64,000 nucleotides of DNA from CAVPMW01 sp963706515 (GCA_963706515.1 CAVPMW010000007.1:248001-312000), one strand, 5' to 3'; counted from the first letter of the stretch, positions 36,568 through 46,797 are shown. Made by a program: numbers and translations. Notes: generated by a model from the letters alone, not told the origin.

Positions 36568-37920
36568 ATGAAACCCTTGTTCGACCCGCAAATGTTCAAC
36601 TATACCTGGGAAAGTATCGACCACGATCGTTACGTGGTCGGAACGTACTATATCGAAGATGTAGTAGAAGATTCTGAGTTCATCGATCATTTCGCCCAGG
36701 TGCAGCGCCTCGCCCTCGAAGGTTCTACCTCAAGCTGGCAAGAGGTTTCTGAAGATACCCAGGAGCTGCGCGAGCGCTTGAGCAGCAAGATCCTTGGCTA
36801 CTTCGAAATCCCTGCGCCCAAGGGAACCAAGAAAGCCATCATCCAGCTGGGCTTTCCCATCGGCAACTGGGAGGTCCCGGTGAATGTGCCCATGCTGCTG
36901 CTGTCGATCGCCGGGAACTACAGTGCTTTCCCGACCCGGATGCGCTTGCTCGACCTGTACATTCCGGAGAAAGTCGCCAGGGAATTCCAGGGGCCGAAAT
37001 TTGGGGTCGAAGGCATTCGCGAAAAACTGGGGGTGTATGGTCGCCCATTGATTTTGCATATTATCAAGCCCAAGATGGGGATGACGCCAGAGCAAACCGC
37101 GGCGCAGGTCTACGAAACGGCTATCGGCGGCGCAGACCTGTGCAAGGACGATGAGATGTTAACCGAGCTCTCCAACTGCCGCTGGGAGGACCGCCTCGAA
37201 GCTGTATTAAAGGCGTTGGATAAAGCGGAAAAAGAGACGGGGCATAAAACGCTCTACATGCTCAGCATCACGGATGAGGTAGATAAAGTTGCAGCCAAAG
37301 CGCGCCGGGCAGTCGAGATGGGGGCTACCGGCTTGCTGCTGGCGTACTCCGCTGGTCCTTCAACTCTCCGCGTTCTGGCCGAGGACCCCTTGGTCAATGC
37401 GCCGATCCTGCTGCACGTGTCTCATATGATCCACCAGCTAGATCACATCAGCTTCCCCGTCTTTTCCAAGATTTGCCGCCTTTGCGGCGCAGACATGATG
37501 CTCTCCCCCACCATCTGGTCAAGCATACCGGTCGCTTCAGCGGAAGAATGTTACCGCAACGGTCAGGTCATGCTGGCGCCGTTCTATCACCTTAAACGGA
37601 CCTGGCCTATGCCTGCCGCAGGGATGTACCCGGGTACAGCCGAAGTCGTTTTAGCGGAATATGGGCCGGATATTATCATCCCTGCAGGCGGCGGCATGTT
37701 GGGTCATCCTTTAGGATATCGAGCTGGGGCGATGGCCTGGCGCCAGGCGGTCGAGGCCGTAATGGCAGATATCCCGCTGGCGGAAGCCGCCAGGGATAAG
37801 CCTGAGCTGATGGCTGCCTTGCAAAAATGGGGCTTGCGCACCCGACCGGTCACTCGCTGGGGTTATTCTGGAAAAGATTACCACCCATTCTTTGCGGATA
37901 AGAATATTGCCGATGAATAG
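36568..37920 (+). CDS. RuBisCO-like protein (form IV type)
   Basis: 450 residues with the RuBisCO large-chain fold: an N-terminal domain, then the barrel with IIKPKMGMT (Lys near 166, equivalent of K175) and GADLCKDDEM (Lys 193 for carbamylation, Asp 195, Glu 196, complete metal site). The region of loop 6 reads MMLSPTIWSSIPVAS, so the CO2-fixation lysine (K334) and its GKLEG context are absent, while the phosphate loop GGGMLGHPLG is kept. Enolisation or decarboxylation of a phosphorylated keto acid fits better than carboxylation. Related families include MtnW and the 3-oxo-isoapionate-4-phosphate enzymes OiaX/OiaT. First gene of an operon with E1, E2 and, further on, transketolase genes. GGAG ribosome site at 36555. 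Confidence 0.93.
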   Translation: MKPLFDPQMFNYTWESIDHDRYVVGTYYIEDVVEDSEFIDHFAQVQRLALEGSTSSWQEVSEDTQELRERLSSKILGYFEIPAPKGTKKAIIQLGFPIGNWEVPVNVPMLLLSIAGNYSAFPTRMRLLDLYIPEKVAREFQGPKFGVEGIREKLGVYGRPLILHIIKPKMGMTPEQTAAQVYETAIGGADLCKDDEMLTELSNCRWEDRLEAVLKALDKAEKETGHKTLYMLSITDEVDKVAAKARRAVEMGATGLLLAYSAGPSTLRVLAEDPLVNAPILLHVSHMIHQLDHISFPVFSKICRLCGADMMLSPTIWSSIPVASAEECYRNGQVMLAPFYHLKRTWPMPAAGMYPGTAEVVLAEYGPDIIIPAGGGMLGHPLGYRAGAMAWRQAVEAVMADIPLAEAARDKPELMAALQKWGLRTRPVTRWGYSGKDYHPFFADKNIADE

Positions 37921-38911
37921 GAAAATTCGGGAGGAGAGTCCTTCCACATCTCAGCCGGATCAGGCGCAGCAACTGGCGATGTACCGGACCATGTTCCTGA
38001 TCCGCCGGTTCGAGGAGACCGTGAACGAGCTGTACATGCAGGGCCGGATTCCATCTACGCTGCATCTGTACATCGGGCAGGAGGCGGTTGCGACAGGGGT
38101 TTGCGCCAATTTGCGCGACGGCGACTATGTGCTCAGCACACACCGCCCTCACGGTCATTCCCTGGCGAATGGGGTTGCACCGCGGGAGATCATGGCTGAG
38201 CTGTTTGGCAAGGCAACCGGCTGCTGTAAAGGGAAAGGCGGCTCCATGCATGTAGGCGACATCCGGAAAGGTGTGCTGCCAGCAATCGCGATCGTCGGAG
38301 CAAATGTGCCCATAGCTGCCGGGACCGCCCTGGCAGCCAAAATGCAAAAAACCGGCGGGGTCAGCGTGTGTTTCTTCGGCGACGGGGCTGCCAATGAAGG
38401 CGCCTGGCACGAAGGGTTGAATGCAGCTGCCGTTTGGGATCTCCCGGTTATATTCGTCTGCGAGAATAACCTGTATGCTGCCTCTACCCCTTTCTCAGCA
38501 GCTTATAAGATCCAACACATAGCAGACCGGAAATCTGCCTACGGGATCCCCGGTGCTGTGGTGGATGGCAATGATGTCCTGGCGGTATACCAGATTGCAG
38601 GTGACGCCATCGAACGGGCGCGCCGGGGCGGTGGTCCTACCCTTATCGAATGCATGACTTACCGCCAATGCGGTCATTCTCGCTCTGACCCACGCACCTA
38701 CCGAGGCCGAGATGAAGAGGATGAATGGAAGCTCCATGATCCGATCCCTTCATTTAAGGATTGTCTTATAAAGAATGGGCAGGGAGACCAGGGAACACTG
38801 AGCGACCTTGAGCAAGAGGTAGAGCAAATGATCCAGGACGCAATCGACTTTGCCGAGGCAAGTCCTGAGCCTGATCCGCAGGACGTCTACCTGGACGTCT
38901 TCAAGGAGTGA
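37913..38911 (+). CDS. 2-oxoacid/acetoin dehydrogenase E1 alpha subunit (pair 1)
   Basis: 332 residues from the ATG at 37913, which overlaps the RuBisCO-like gene by eight bases. The thiamine diphosphate motif is GDGAANEGAWHEGLNAAAVW to CENN. Other family marks: YIGQEAVATGVCANL, THRPHGHSLA and GCCKGKGGSMHV, the last typical for acetoin dehydrogenase/PDH alpha chains. With the beta chain it should decarboxylate a 2-oxo acid or cleave an acetoin-like ketol and pass the acyl to the lipoyl E2. Substrate unknown. Confidence 0.92.
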   Translation: MNRKIREESPSTSQPDQAQQLAMYRTMFLIRRFEETVNELYMQGRIPSTLHLYIGQEAVATGVCANLRDGDYVLSTHRPHGHSLANGVAPREIMAELFGKATGCCKGKGGSMHVGDIRKGVLPAIAIVGANVPIAAGTALAAKMQKTGGVSVCFFGDGAANEGAWHEGLNAAAVWDLPVIFVCENNLYAASTPFSAAYKIQHIADRKSAYGIPGAVVDGNDVLAVYQIAGDAIERARRGGGPTLIECMTYRQCGHSRSDPRTYRGRDEEDEWKLHDPIPSFKDCLIKNGQGDQGTLSDLEQEVEQMIQDAIDFAEASPEPDPQDVYLDVFKE

Positions 38912-38914
38912 GCC

Positions 38915-39929
38915 ATGACGCGGATGACTATCGCGGAAGCCATACGTCAAGGGATTCGAGAAGAGATGCAGCGGGATGAGCGTGTATTTTGTATCGGTGA
39001 AGACATCGGTATCGAAGGCGGCTTTGGAGGAGCTTTTACAGTAACCCTCGGGTTGGCGCAGGAATTTGGCCACGAGCGCATTCTGGACACGCCTATTTCT
39101 GAGACAGCCATCGCCGGGCTGGCTATCGGAGCAGCGGTCGCCGGGATGCGCCCGATCGCTGATGTCCAGTATGGTGACTTCTTGTTTTGCATGATGGATC
39201 AGCTCGCAAACCAGGCTGCCAAGCTGCGCTATATGTCGGGAGGCGCCTTGAGCGTCCCTTTGGTGATGCGCGCCCCGGTTGGGGCAACCGCCAGGGGAGC
39301 GCAGCATGCCCAAAGCCTGGAGGCTTTTTTCACCCACGTACCAGGGCTGAAAGTCGTCTGTCCGGCAACAGCTTATGATGCCAAGGGCTTGTTGAAGAGC
39401 GCCGTGCGTGACGATAATCCGGTCCTTATTTTCGAGCACAAGCTGCTTTATGGTTCTAAGGGCGCCCGTTCGGAAAAAGGCGCTATCAGTCCGGTCGGCG
39501 AAGTACCCGAAGAAGACTACCTGGTGCCCTTCGGGAAGGGAGAAATCCGTCGCACCGGTAAGCACGTCAGCATTGTCGCAAACTTGCTGATGCTCTACCG
39601 GGCGCTCAATGCTGCAGAAACACTCTCACTCCAGGGGATTGAGGGCGGAGGTGATTGACCCGCGCACATTGGTTCCTCTGGATAAAGAGCTGATCCTGGG
39701 TTCCGTCCGCAAGACTGGTCGTTTGGTCATCGTGGAAGAAGATAACCGAACCAACGGCTGGGGGGCAGAGATCGCCGCCATAGTCGCCGATGAAGCCTTC
39801 ATCTGGCTGGATGCGCCGATCAAGCGCGTGTGCGCCCCCGATGTACCCCCACCCTTTGCCCCGCCTCTGGAACGAGAATACGTGCCAAGTGAGCAAAGGA
39901 TCGTCGACGCAGTCCTGAGTCTGCTCTAG
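38915..39929 (+). CDS. 2-oxoacid/acetoin dehydrogenase E1 beta subunit (pair 1, frameshift)
   Basis: Starts MTRMTIAEAIRQGIREEMQR four bases after the alpha stop. The catalytic glutamate motif DTPISETAIAG is present, followed by MRAPVGATARGAQHAQSLEA and PATAYDAKGLLKSAV. The frame breaks near 39640 (AAETLSLQGI) and resumes as RAEVIDPRTLVPLDKELILG to the stop at 39929. Joined length about 338 residues, normal for the family. Confidence 0.88.
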
Positions 39930-39943
39930 GCACGAGGCTTATT

Positions 39944-41406
39944 ATGTCAGTAGAGATTGTTGTCCCGCCTCTCAGTCAGACGATGGATTTCGCTGGTGAT
40001 CCTCGAATGGTTCAAGAAGATCGGCGACCCTGTTGCTAAAGGCGAGACCCTATTTACGGTGGAAACTGACAAAGCCACCCTCGAAGTTGAATCGCCGGCG
40101 AGCGGTATCTTGAAATCCATCCTGGCCCAGGCCGGCGAAGAGGTTAAGGTTCGTTCAATCATTGGCTCGATTGCCGAGCCCGGGGAAGTCCTGGATGAGA
40201 TCGCTGATCCAGAAATTGTTTCGTCACCACAGTCAAGCCAGCCAGCAACGCGACCCTTAGATGTCCCCCGACCACAAATCGTAGCCTCGGGACCAGCCGG
40301 CGAAACACTATCCCCTGAGAGGCTAAACCGCCTCTTTTCCAGCCCTCGCGCCCGCCAGCGCGCCTGGCTCGAGGGAATATCGCTGGAAGAATTACGGGGA
40401 CGCGGCACCGGTCCCGAGCATTCGATCGTAGAGCGGGATGTTGAGAACTACCTCGAGAGCAAAAAATCTTTGCCCAGGGCTACCCCACTGGCGCGGCGGA
40501 TGGCGGAGGCGAATGGAGTGAACCTGACCCAGCTTATCCCTGAAGGAGCTGGTAGAACCATCAAAAAAGCGGACGTTGAGATGGCAATCAGCAGCAAAGT
40601 GGATGGTGCCACGACCTCTCCAGCAGCAACGACGCCTGCGCCTGGCACGCAGGTGGGAGACGCGTCTGCCCAGCCGGTAGTTCTCACCCCCACACGCAAA
40701 ACCATCGCCCGCCGTATGCTTGCCAGCCATCAAACCACCGCGCCGGGTTACTTACCTGGTTGAAGCAGATGCAACCAGGCTGGTCAAGCTGCGCAAGCGC
40801 ATATTGAAATATCTCCCGGAAGGGGCTATTCGTCCCTCCTATACCGATTTTCTGATTTTTATGACCTGCTGCGCCCTGAGGCGGCATCCGGCTTTGAATG
40901 CCACCTACGAGAACGATCTTTATCAGTTACATTCAGCGATCCATATCGCGTTAGCCGTGGATACTGAGCGGGGCTTGATCGTCCCGGTGCTGCGCGACGC
41001 ACACAGCAAGGGTATCGAGGAAATTGCCCGTTTGCGCAGTGACCTGGTCCGGCGAGTAATGGCAGAAAGAGTCAGCCCGCAGGAGCTAAGCGGGGGTACC
41101 TTCACGATCTCCAATCTCGGACAGCTGGGAATTGATTACTTTACACCTTTGATCAACCCGCCTCAAGTGGCTGTCCTGGGTATAGGCCGCATCCGCAAAG
41201 TTCCACTCGTCCATAAGGGGAAAATCCGAACCCGGTCGGTCTTAGGACTGGTACTGACCTGTGATCATCGGGTGATCGATGGAGCGCCTGCCGCGCGCTT
41301 TTTGGCAGAAATCAGCCAGCTCGTTGAGCGTCCGGAAATGATCTGGTTGGAGTCCATAACAATACCCCAAGGGTCAGCATATTCCACAGGCTGCACAAGT
41401 CCTTAA
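39944..41406 (+). CDS. Dihydrolipoamide acyltransferase E2 (frameshifts)
   Basis: The ATG at 39944 gives MSVEIVVPPLSQTMD. One indel near 39985 leads to LVILEWFKKIGDPVAKGETL, the lipoyl domain with the lipoylated lysine in VETDKATLEVESPASG. Two E3/E1-binding-like segments follow (SSPRARQRAWLEGISLEELR and TPLARRMAEANGVNLTQLIP). A second indel near 40735 (ASHQTTA) leads to RVTYLVEADATRLVKLRKRI, the catalytic domain with LSGGTFTISNLGQLGIDYFT and the active-site motif DHRVIDGAPAARFL. About 487 residues in all. It takes acyl groups from the E1 pair. No E3 gene is visible in the window. Confidence 0.87.
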
Positions 41407-41448
41407 AATATCCGAAGTTTTGATTGCGCTAACCAGCCGCGGACAGGC

Positions 41449-41476
41449 TTGACAAACGCCTGCATTCCGTTATACT
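41449..41476 (+). promoter_or_regulatory. Promoter of the transketolase/E1-2/lacI operon
   Basis: TTGACA (41449-41454) and TATACT (41471-41476) with a 16-base spacer, in the 156-base gap after the E2 gene. Confidence 0.75.
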
Positions 41477-41485
41477 TACTGGGGA

Positions 41486-41501
41486 CCGCAAACGTTTGCG
41501 G
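41486..41501 (+). promoter_or_regulatory. LacI-type operator
   Basis: CCGCAAACGTTTGCGG is a perfect 16-base palindrome with the central CG typical for LacI/PurR-family sites. It lies 10 bases past the -10 box, where binding would block initiation. The last gene of the same operon encodes a LacI-family regulator. Confidence 0.8.
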
Positions 41502-41562
41502 CGATCAAAATTCAATGACCAATCATTGCTGCCGGAACCTTCATCCACGCTGCAAGCCACGT

Positions 41563-42402
41563 ATGGCCTACCCTCCCGAGCTCCTCTCCACTTTGCGCCG
41601 CACGGCGAACCAGATTCGCCAGGAATCGATCCGCATGATCGCCAACGCTGGAACCGGACATCCCGGCGGAGCACTTTCGGAGGCGGATATCCTCGCCGCC
41701 CTTTATTTCCACGCCTTAAACATTGACCCACATAACCCCCAATGGCCCGAGCGTGACCGGTTTATCCTCTCGAAAGGCCATGCCTGCGCCGGGCTGTATG
41801 CCGCCCTGGCGCTGCGCGGTTATTTTCCCATGGAAACCCTGAGCACGTTTCGCCAGTTTGGCAGCCTCCTCCAGGGGCACCCCGACATGACCAAGACCCC
41901 CGGAGTGGATATGACCGCCGGCCCGTTGGGCAACGGCCTGGGCGCTGGGGCCGGTATGGCCTGGGTGCGCGCATCCTTGGGCTGAAGTTTCGGGTGTTCG
42001 TTCTCATTGGAGATGGGGACTACCCAGGAAGGCTGCACCTGGGAAGCCGCCATGCTGGCTGGCTTTCAACAGCTCTCCAACCTGATCTGCATATACGACT
42101 GCAATCGCTCCCAGGTGGATGGTCCAACCAGCGAAATACTTTCGCTGGACCCTGTAGCGGAAAAATGGCAGTCGTTCAATTGGGTAGCGCGCACGATCGA
42201 CGGGCACGATATGACCCAAATCCTGGATGGGTTGTCGTGGGCAGCCGAGCCGCGGGACCAACCGGCTATCATCCTGGCGAACACTATCAAGGGGAAGGGT
42301 GTCTCCTTCATGGAAAACCAATCCGCCTGGCACGGCAAAGCACCCAATAAGGAACAGGCAGAGCAGGCGCTGAGCGAGCTGAGGCAGGCAGAGATCTCAT
42401 GA
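41563..42402 (+). CDS. Transketolase N-terminal subunit (frameshifts)
   Basis: From MAYPPELLSTLRRTANQIRQ the protein has the transketolase N-half motifs SIRMIANAGTGHPGGALSEA, RFILSKGHACAGLYAALAL, QGHPDMTKTPGVDMTAGPLG and, after an indel near 41985 (GARILGLKFRVFVLIGDG) and another near 42010, QEGCTWEAAMLAG and YDCNRSQVDGP. It ends with KGKGVSFMENQSAWHGKAPN. About 280 residues, the normal size of the N-terminal half in two-gene transketolases such as apulose-4-phosphate transketolase AptA. It overlaps the C-terminal subunit by four bases (ATGA). Confidence 0.88.
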
Positions 42403-43344
42403 GTGATCGCCCGAAAATGATGCAGCGGCAGGCCTTCGGGGCTGCCTGGTTGAGCTTGGGGAGCAAAATCCATCCATCGTCGTTTTGGATGCGGATATCT
42501 CTTCTTCGCTGTACACATTTCACTTCGCCAGGCGGTTCCCGGAGCGCCATATCAATTTCGGCGTCGCAGAACAGAATATGCTGATCGGTGCAGCCGGGCT
42601 GGCGACCACCGGGCTGATCCCGATTGCCTGCACCTACGCTACATTCGCCACGCTGCGTGCCTGCGAGCAAATTCGCAGTTTTATCTGCTATGCAAACCTC
42701 AATGTGAAAATCGCCTGCTCGCACGGCGGCGATCGAAGTGGGCTGGGATGGTCCTACCCACCACGGGACTGAAGATGTAGCCATCATGCGCTCGATGCCG
42801 AATATGAGCGTCGTCGTCGCCGGCGGATGCGACTGCAACGCACTGCCCTCATCCGCCAGGTTGTCGAGCGGACCGGCCCGGTTTATTTCCGCATGGGGCG
42901 CAACCCGGTCCCTCTGATTTACGCTGCAGACCAGCAGTTTACGATCGGCAAAGCCATCAGCTCATGGAAGGGAACGACGTCACCCTGGCGGCGATGGGGG
43001 TGATGGTTTCCGTGGCGCTGGATGCCGCTGAGATCCTCTCGCAGCAGGGGATTCAAGCGCGGGTGCTGGACGTTCATACCATTAAACCGCTAGACGGGGA
43101 AGCGATCGTAGCCGCTGCCCGGAGTACGCACCTGATCGTCACCCTGGAAGACCACAATGTGATCGGAGGTCTGGGTTCGGCGGTGGCCGAATATTTATCC
43201 GGGTCACTGCCCCAGTCCCGTGCTCCGCATCGGGGTGCCGGATGTCTTCACCGAGTTCAGGCGATCCGGCCCTATTGTTCCAGAAATACGGTATGGATGC
43301 CGCTCCGTGGCAGCCAGGGTGACGGCAGCGCTTGCGAGAATTGA
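42399..43344 (+). CDS. Transketolase C-terminal subunit (several frameshifts)
   Basis: Begins MSDRPKMMQRQAFGAA. After an indel near 42450, the frame VELGEQNPSIVVLDADISSS continues into RFPERHINFGVAEQNMLIGA (catalytic glutamate in AEQN) and CEQIRSFICYANLNVKIACS. Further breaks lie between 42720 and 42964. The last part reads VTLAAMGVMVSVALDAAEIL, VLDVHTIKPLDGEAIVAAAR and LIVTLEDHNVIGGLGSAVAE. The true end is uncertain: stops at 43344 or 43354 depending on one more indel near 43200-43320. About 315 residues. It pairs with the N-terminal subunit. Confidence 0.82.
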
Positions 43345-43366
43345 ATTATCCTAGCGAGGATAGCCT

Positions 43367-44333
43367 ATGCCAGAATTGTTATATCTGCAGATGTACCGGA
43401 AGATGCTGTTGATCCGCTTGTTTGAAGAACAGGCGCGCGACCTGTTCATGAAGAACATGATGCGCGGCGCCACCACATGTATATCGGCGAGGAGGCTATT
43501 GCCGTAGGGGTGTGTCAGCGCTTGATCAAAGCGATACCATCACCAGCACCCATCGCGGTCATGGACACTGCCTGGCAAAAGGCGGCGATCCGGATCTGAT
43601 GATGGCTGAGTTGTTGGGCCGTGCGACGGGTTACTGCAAAGGCAAAGGCGGCTCAATGCACATCGCCGACCTCGACTTGGGAATCCTGGGCGCTAATGGC
43701 ATCGTCGGCGGCGGGGTTGGCCTGGCAGCCGGGGCAGCCTTTGCTGCCAGGTATCGCAACGATAAAAGCGTTTGCGCCTGTTTTTTTGGCGACGGCGCCA
43801 TCAACCAGGGAAATTTTTACGAGACAGCCAATATGGCTGGACTGTGGAAGCTGCCTTTGATTTACGTCTGCGAGCGCAATCTGTTTGCTGAGTTCAGCTA
43901 TGCTAACAGCTTCTTTGCAGACCAGGATCTGACCAAACGGTCCATCCCGTTTGGGTTTCCGGGGATAGAAGTGGATGGTAATGATGTCCTGGCAGTTCAC
44001 AAGGCTGCCAAAGAGGCGGTCAATCGGGCCCGCCGCGGCGATGGACCTACATTAATCGTGGCAAATTCTTACCGCATCATGGGACATACCATCGGCGATC
44101 CCTTGAGCTACCGGGCAAAAGGGGAAGCGGAAGATTGGCAAACCCTTGCCCATGATCCCATCTTGCGCTTCAAGAAATATCTGCTCGAGGAGCAGGCGAT
44201 CAGTGAAAGCCAGCTTACTGCCATTGACGGAGAAGGTACGCGGCAGGAGGTCGAAGCGGCTGTACAGTTCGCCCTGGACAGCCCTGAGCCGGAGCTGCAG
44301 ACCCTGTGGGAAGACGTATACGCGGAGGGTTGA
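43367..44333 (+). CDS. 2-oxoacid/acetoin dehydrogenase E1 alpha subunit (pair 2, frameshifts)
   Basis: Starts MPELLYLQMYRKMLLIRLFE. Indels near 43470 and 43520 interrupt MYIGEEAIAVGVCQRL; the frame then stays open from STHRGHGHCLAKGGD to 44333. Family motifs: GYCKGKGGSMHIADLDLGIL, thiamine diphosphate motif GDGAINQGNFYETANMAGLW to CERN, and SYRIMGHTIGDPLSYR. About 322 residues. It is a paralogue of the chain at 37913 but clearly diverged, so the operon may act on two different keto acids or ketols. Confidence 0.87.
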
Positions 44334-44342
44334 TAAAAGGAA

Positions 44343-45323
44343 ATGACCGAGCGCATCATCGAATATCGTGAAGCATTGAACGAAGCCCTGCACGAGGAAA
44401 TGGAACGGGACCCAGATGTGTTCATCATGGGCATCGACGTGGGCCAGTACGGCGGGGTGTTGAAAGTCTCGAAGGGATTATATGAGCGCTTCGGGCGCGA
44501 GCGCGCCGTGGATACACCCATCAGCGAGGAGGGTTTTACCGGTCTGGGGGTAGGCGCAGCCCTGGCCGGCTTGCGCCCGGTGGTCGAGATCATGTACATC
44601 GATTTTTCCTGCCTGGCGATGGAGCCTATTATCAACCAGGCTGCCAAAGCACGCTATTCATTCGGCGGAAAAGCGAAAGTACCGATCGTGATCCGCACCC
44701 AGGGCGGGGGTGGGAGGGGCAACGCCGCCCAGCACTCTCAAAGCCTGGAAGCAGTCTACGCCCACATCCCCGGGTTGATCGTCGTCCAGCCGGCTACGCC
44801 CAAGGATGCCAAGGGGCTATTGAAATCCGCCATTCGCAACGATAACCCGGTTATTTTCATCGAGCACAAACTGCTCTACAACACCAAAGGCCCGGTCCCC
44901 GAAGGTGAATATCTAGTCCCCATAGGGGTAGCGGAGATCAAGCGCCCAGGGAGTCAGGTGACGATCGTCGCCTCCTCACGCATGGTGCTGTTCTCGCTCA
45001 GCGCATCCGAGAAGCTGGCAGATGAGGGGATCGATGTTGAAGTCGTCGATATGCGCACATTAAAGCCCCTGGATATGGAGACGATCGGTGACTCAGTGCG
45101 CAAGACCCACCGGCTGCTGATCGTCAACGAAGGCGTCCACTCGGGGGGCTTCGCCGCCGAAGTGATGGCGCGCACTTACGAAGAAGTCTTCGATTACCTG
45201 GACGCACCGATCGTCCGGGTCACTGCTGAGGATGTGCCCATCCCTTATAACGAAAAGCTGGAGCTGGCTGCCCTCCCCAGCGAGCAAAAGATTATGGATG
45301 CAGTCCGTGGTTTCTTTCAATAG
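44343..45323 (+). CDS. 2-oxoacid/acetoin dehydrogenase E1 beta subunit (pair 2)
   Basis: 326 residues, intact, which makes it the best-read gene of the operon. It begins MTERIIEYREALNEALHEEM. The catalytic glutamate is in DTPISEEGFTG; other motifs are RTQGGGGRGNAAQHSQSLEA, PATPKDAKGLLKSAIRNDNP and VVDMRTLKPLDMETIGDSVR. Together with the alpha chain upstream (10 bases) it forms a heterotetrameric E1. The E2 partner could be the one at 39944 or the lipoyl/E2 unit at 47635-48839. Confidence 0.93.
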   Translation: MTERIIEYREALNEALHEEMERDPDVFIMGIDVGQYGGVLKVSKGLYERFGRERAVDTPISEEGFTGLGVGAALAGLRPVVEIMYIDFSCLAMEPIINQAAKARYSFGGKAKVPIVIRTQGGGGRGNAAQHSQSLEAVYAHIPGLIVVQPATPKDAKGLLKSAIRNDNPVIFIEHKLLYNTKGPVPEGEYLVPIGVAEIKRPGSQVTIVASSRMVLFSLSASEKLADEGIDVEVVDMRTLKPLDMETIGDSVRKTHRLLIVNEGVHSGGFAAEVMARTYEEVFDYLDAPIVRVTAEDVPIPYNEKLELAALPSEQKIMDAVRGFFQ

Positions 45324-45328
45324 CAACC

Positions 45329-46336
45329 ATGCCCGTTACCATTAAAGAAATTGCCGCGCGGTTGGGTTAAATCCATCCACGGTATCGCGTGCCCTGGCAG
45401 GAAAACCGGATGTCTCCCCGGCTACCCGCCAGCGGGTCATCGATATGGCGACCCAGCTAAATTACACACCAAACCTATGGGCGCAAAACCTGGTGGGGAC
45501 GAGCTCGAACTGGATCGGCTGCCTGGTGCTCGACCTATCCAATCCGTTTTACGTACCCCTGGTGCGTGCCATGGAGGATATTGCCGGGCAGAACGGCTAT
45601 CTGATTTTCCTGGGCGAATCCCGGCGATCTCTGGACAGCGAAAGGGCAATGGTTGAGCGGTTCAGGAGGATTAAAGCCGCCGGGGTAGTAATCTCCCCGG
45701 TACTTGCCGATCTCGATCACCTGCGGCTTCTTCAGGAGGAAAACGTCCCAGTTGTAATCGTCGGGCGCAGCGTGCCCGGATTTCGAACTTCGTGAATGTG
45801 CATAACCTGCGTTCCGGCTATCTCGTCGGACAGTATCTTCTCCGTTTGGGTCACCGTTCTATCGGGTACGTGTATAGCGGCGACCCCTATAACACGCCGG
45901 AGGTCGAGCGCCTGACGCGGTCTCCGGGCCGCACTTATGGAGAGAGGCGCAAAACCGGTCTAGCGAGTTCATCGTTGGGAATAACGAGATCACGGGTGGA
46001 GAGACCGGCGCACAGGCGTGGCTGGAGAATCCCCATCAGCCCAGTGCGGTGTTCTGCTCGAACGATATGCTGGCGATGGGCTTCATCACGGAGATTTACC
46101 GGTCAGGCGCCTCAGTGCCTGGGGATGTCTCCGTTGTAGGGCATGACGATGTCCCCTTTGCCGGGATGTTTAAAGTCCCCCTGACCACAGTCGGGTTTTC
46201 CACCGCTCAAATGGGCCAGAAGGCAATGGAGATCTTGCTGGCTCGACTGCGTCGTAATAATTGCTGTGATAGTCCGCAGGAAATCTTGCTCGAGCCGGAG
46301 ATGATCGTGCGCAGCTCGTGCATTTCACTGGAATAA
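45329..46336 (+). CDS. LacI family transcriptional regulator (frameshifts)
   Basis: The ATG at 45329 gives MPVTIKEIAARLG; an indel near 45367 is needed to reach NPSTVSRALAGKPDVSPATR, completing the LacI helix-turn-helix. The hinge/PBP part reads WIGCLVLDLSNPFYVPLVRA, then after breaks near 45785 and 45900-46050, FCSNDMLAMGFITEIYRSGA and VSVVGHDDVPFAGMFKVPLT. About 336 residues. As the last gene of the operon that starts at the LacI-type operator (41486), it probably represses that promoter in the absence of a sugar ligand. Confidence 0.87.
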
Positions 46337-46412
46337 GATTTTAGGAGAGCGTCTGAAGCAGCGAGCACACTGAGCTTCAATCAATGTACCATACCAGTCT
46401 GGTAGAGCAGGC

Positions 46413-46796
46413 CTACCTGACCCCCTCCTCCGGGCGGATATTATCCACCTGCCCGTAAAAGAAAATAATATCCAGGTGACCTCCGGGTCTCCAACGAAAA
46501 ACATGCCATTCCATGGGTGGTATATGCAGGGTCAATCCGGCCTCTAAAGGGTGTGGCTCACCCAATTGGTCCGGCCCGATCGCCTCTTTCCACCCAACAA
46601 GCCTCTGCGCTGAATACAAAGCAGATCTCTTCGGCATGTTGGTGGGGCTCCATGGGACCACTGGCATCGGAGTAATGCGCGAATCCCATCGTCATTTTCG
46701 TACTCGGAGAAAAGGCGCCTTTTCCAATGAGTGTCTGGAACTTCTCCGCCCCGGAAGCTCGACAGCTGCTATTTGTTCTCGCCTGATGATTTGCAT
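46413..46796 (-). CDS. Cupin-like protein (frameshifts)
   Basis: Starts MQIIRREQIAAVELPGR at 46796, two bases beyond the stop of the metallo-hydrolase-like gene. With two indels (about 46695 and 46610) the reading is MTMGFAHYSDASGPMEPHQH then AEEICFVFSA, GEPHPLEAGLTLHIPPMEWH and VFRWRPGGHLDIIFFYGQ. The HQHAEE and the late PPMEWH match the two cupin motifs, so metal binding is plausible. About 128 residues. Last gene of the long minus-strand operon. Role unknown; a sugar isomerase or regulator-type cupin is possible. Confidence 0.65.
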
Positions 46797-46797
46797 T

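Noticed and set aside
36568..37920. True RuBisCO and a Calvin cycle
   Set aside because: The loop-6 lysine and its GKLEG context are missing and there is no phosphoribulokinase in the window.
44343..45323. Loss of the GEDV glutamate in E1 beta 2 (GIDVG)
   Set aside because: The thiamine-binding catalytic glutamate of the family is the one in DTPISE, which is present, so this is not evidence for inactivity.
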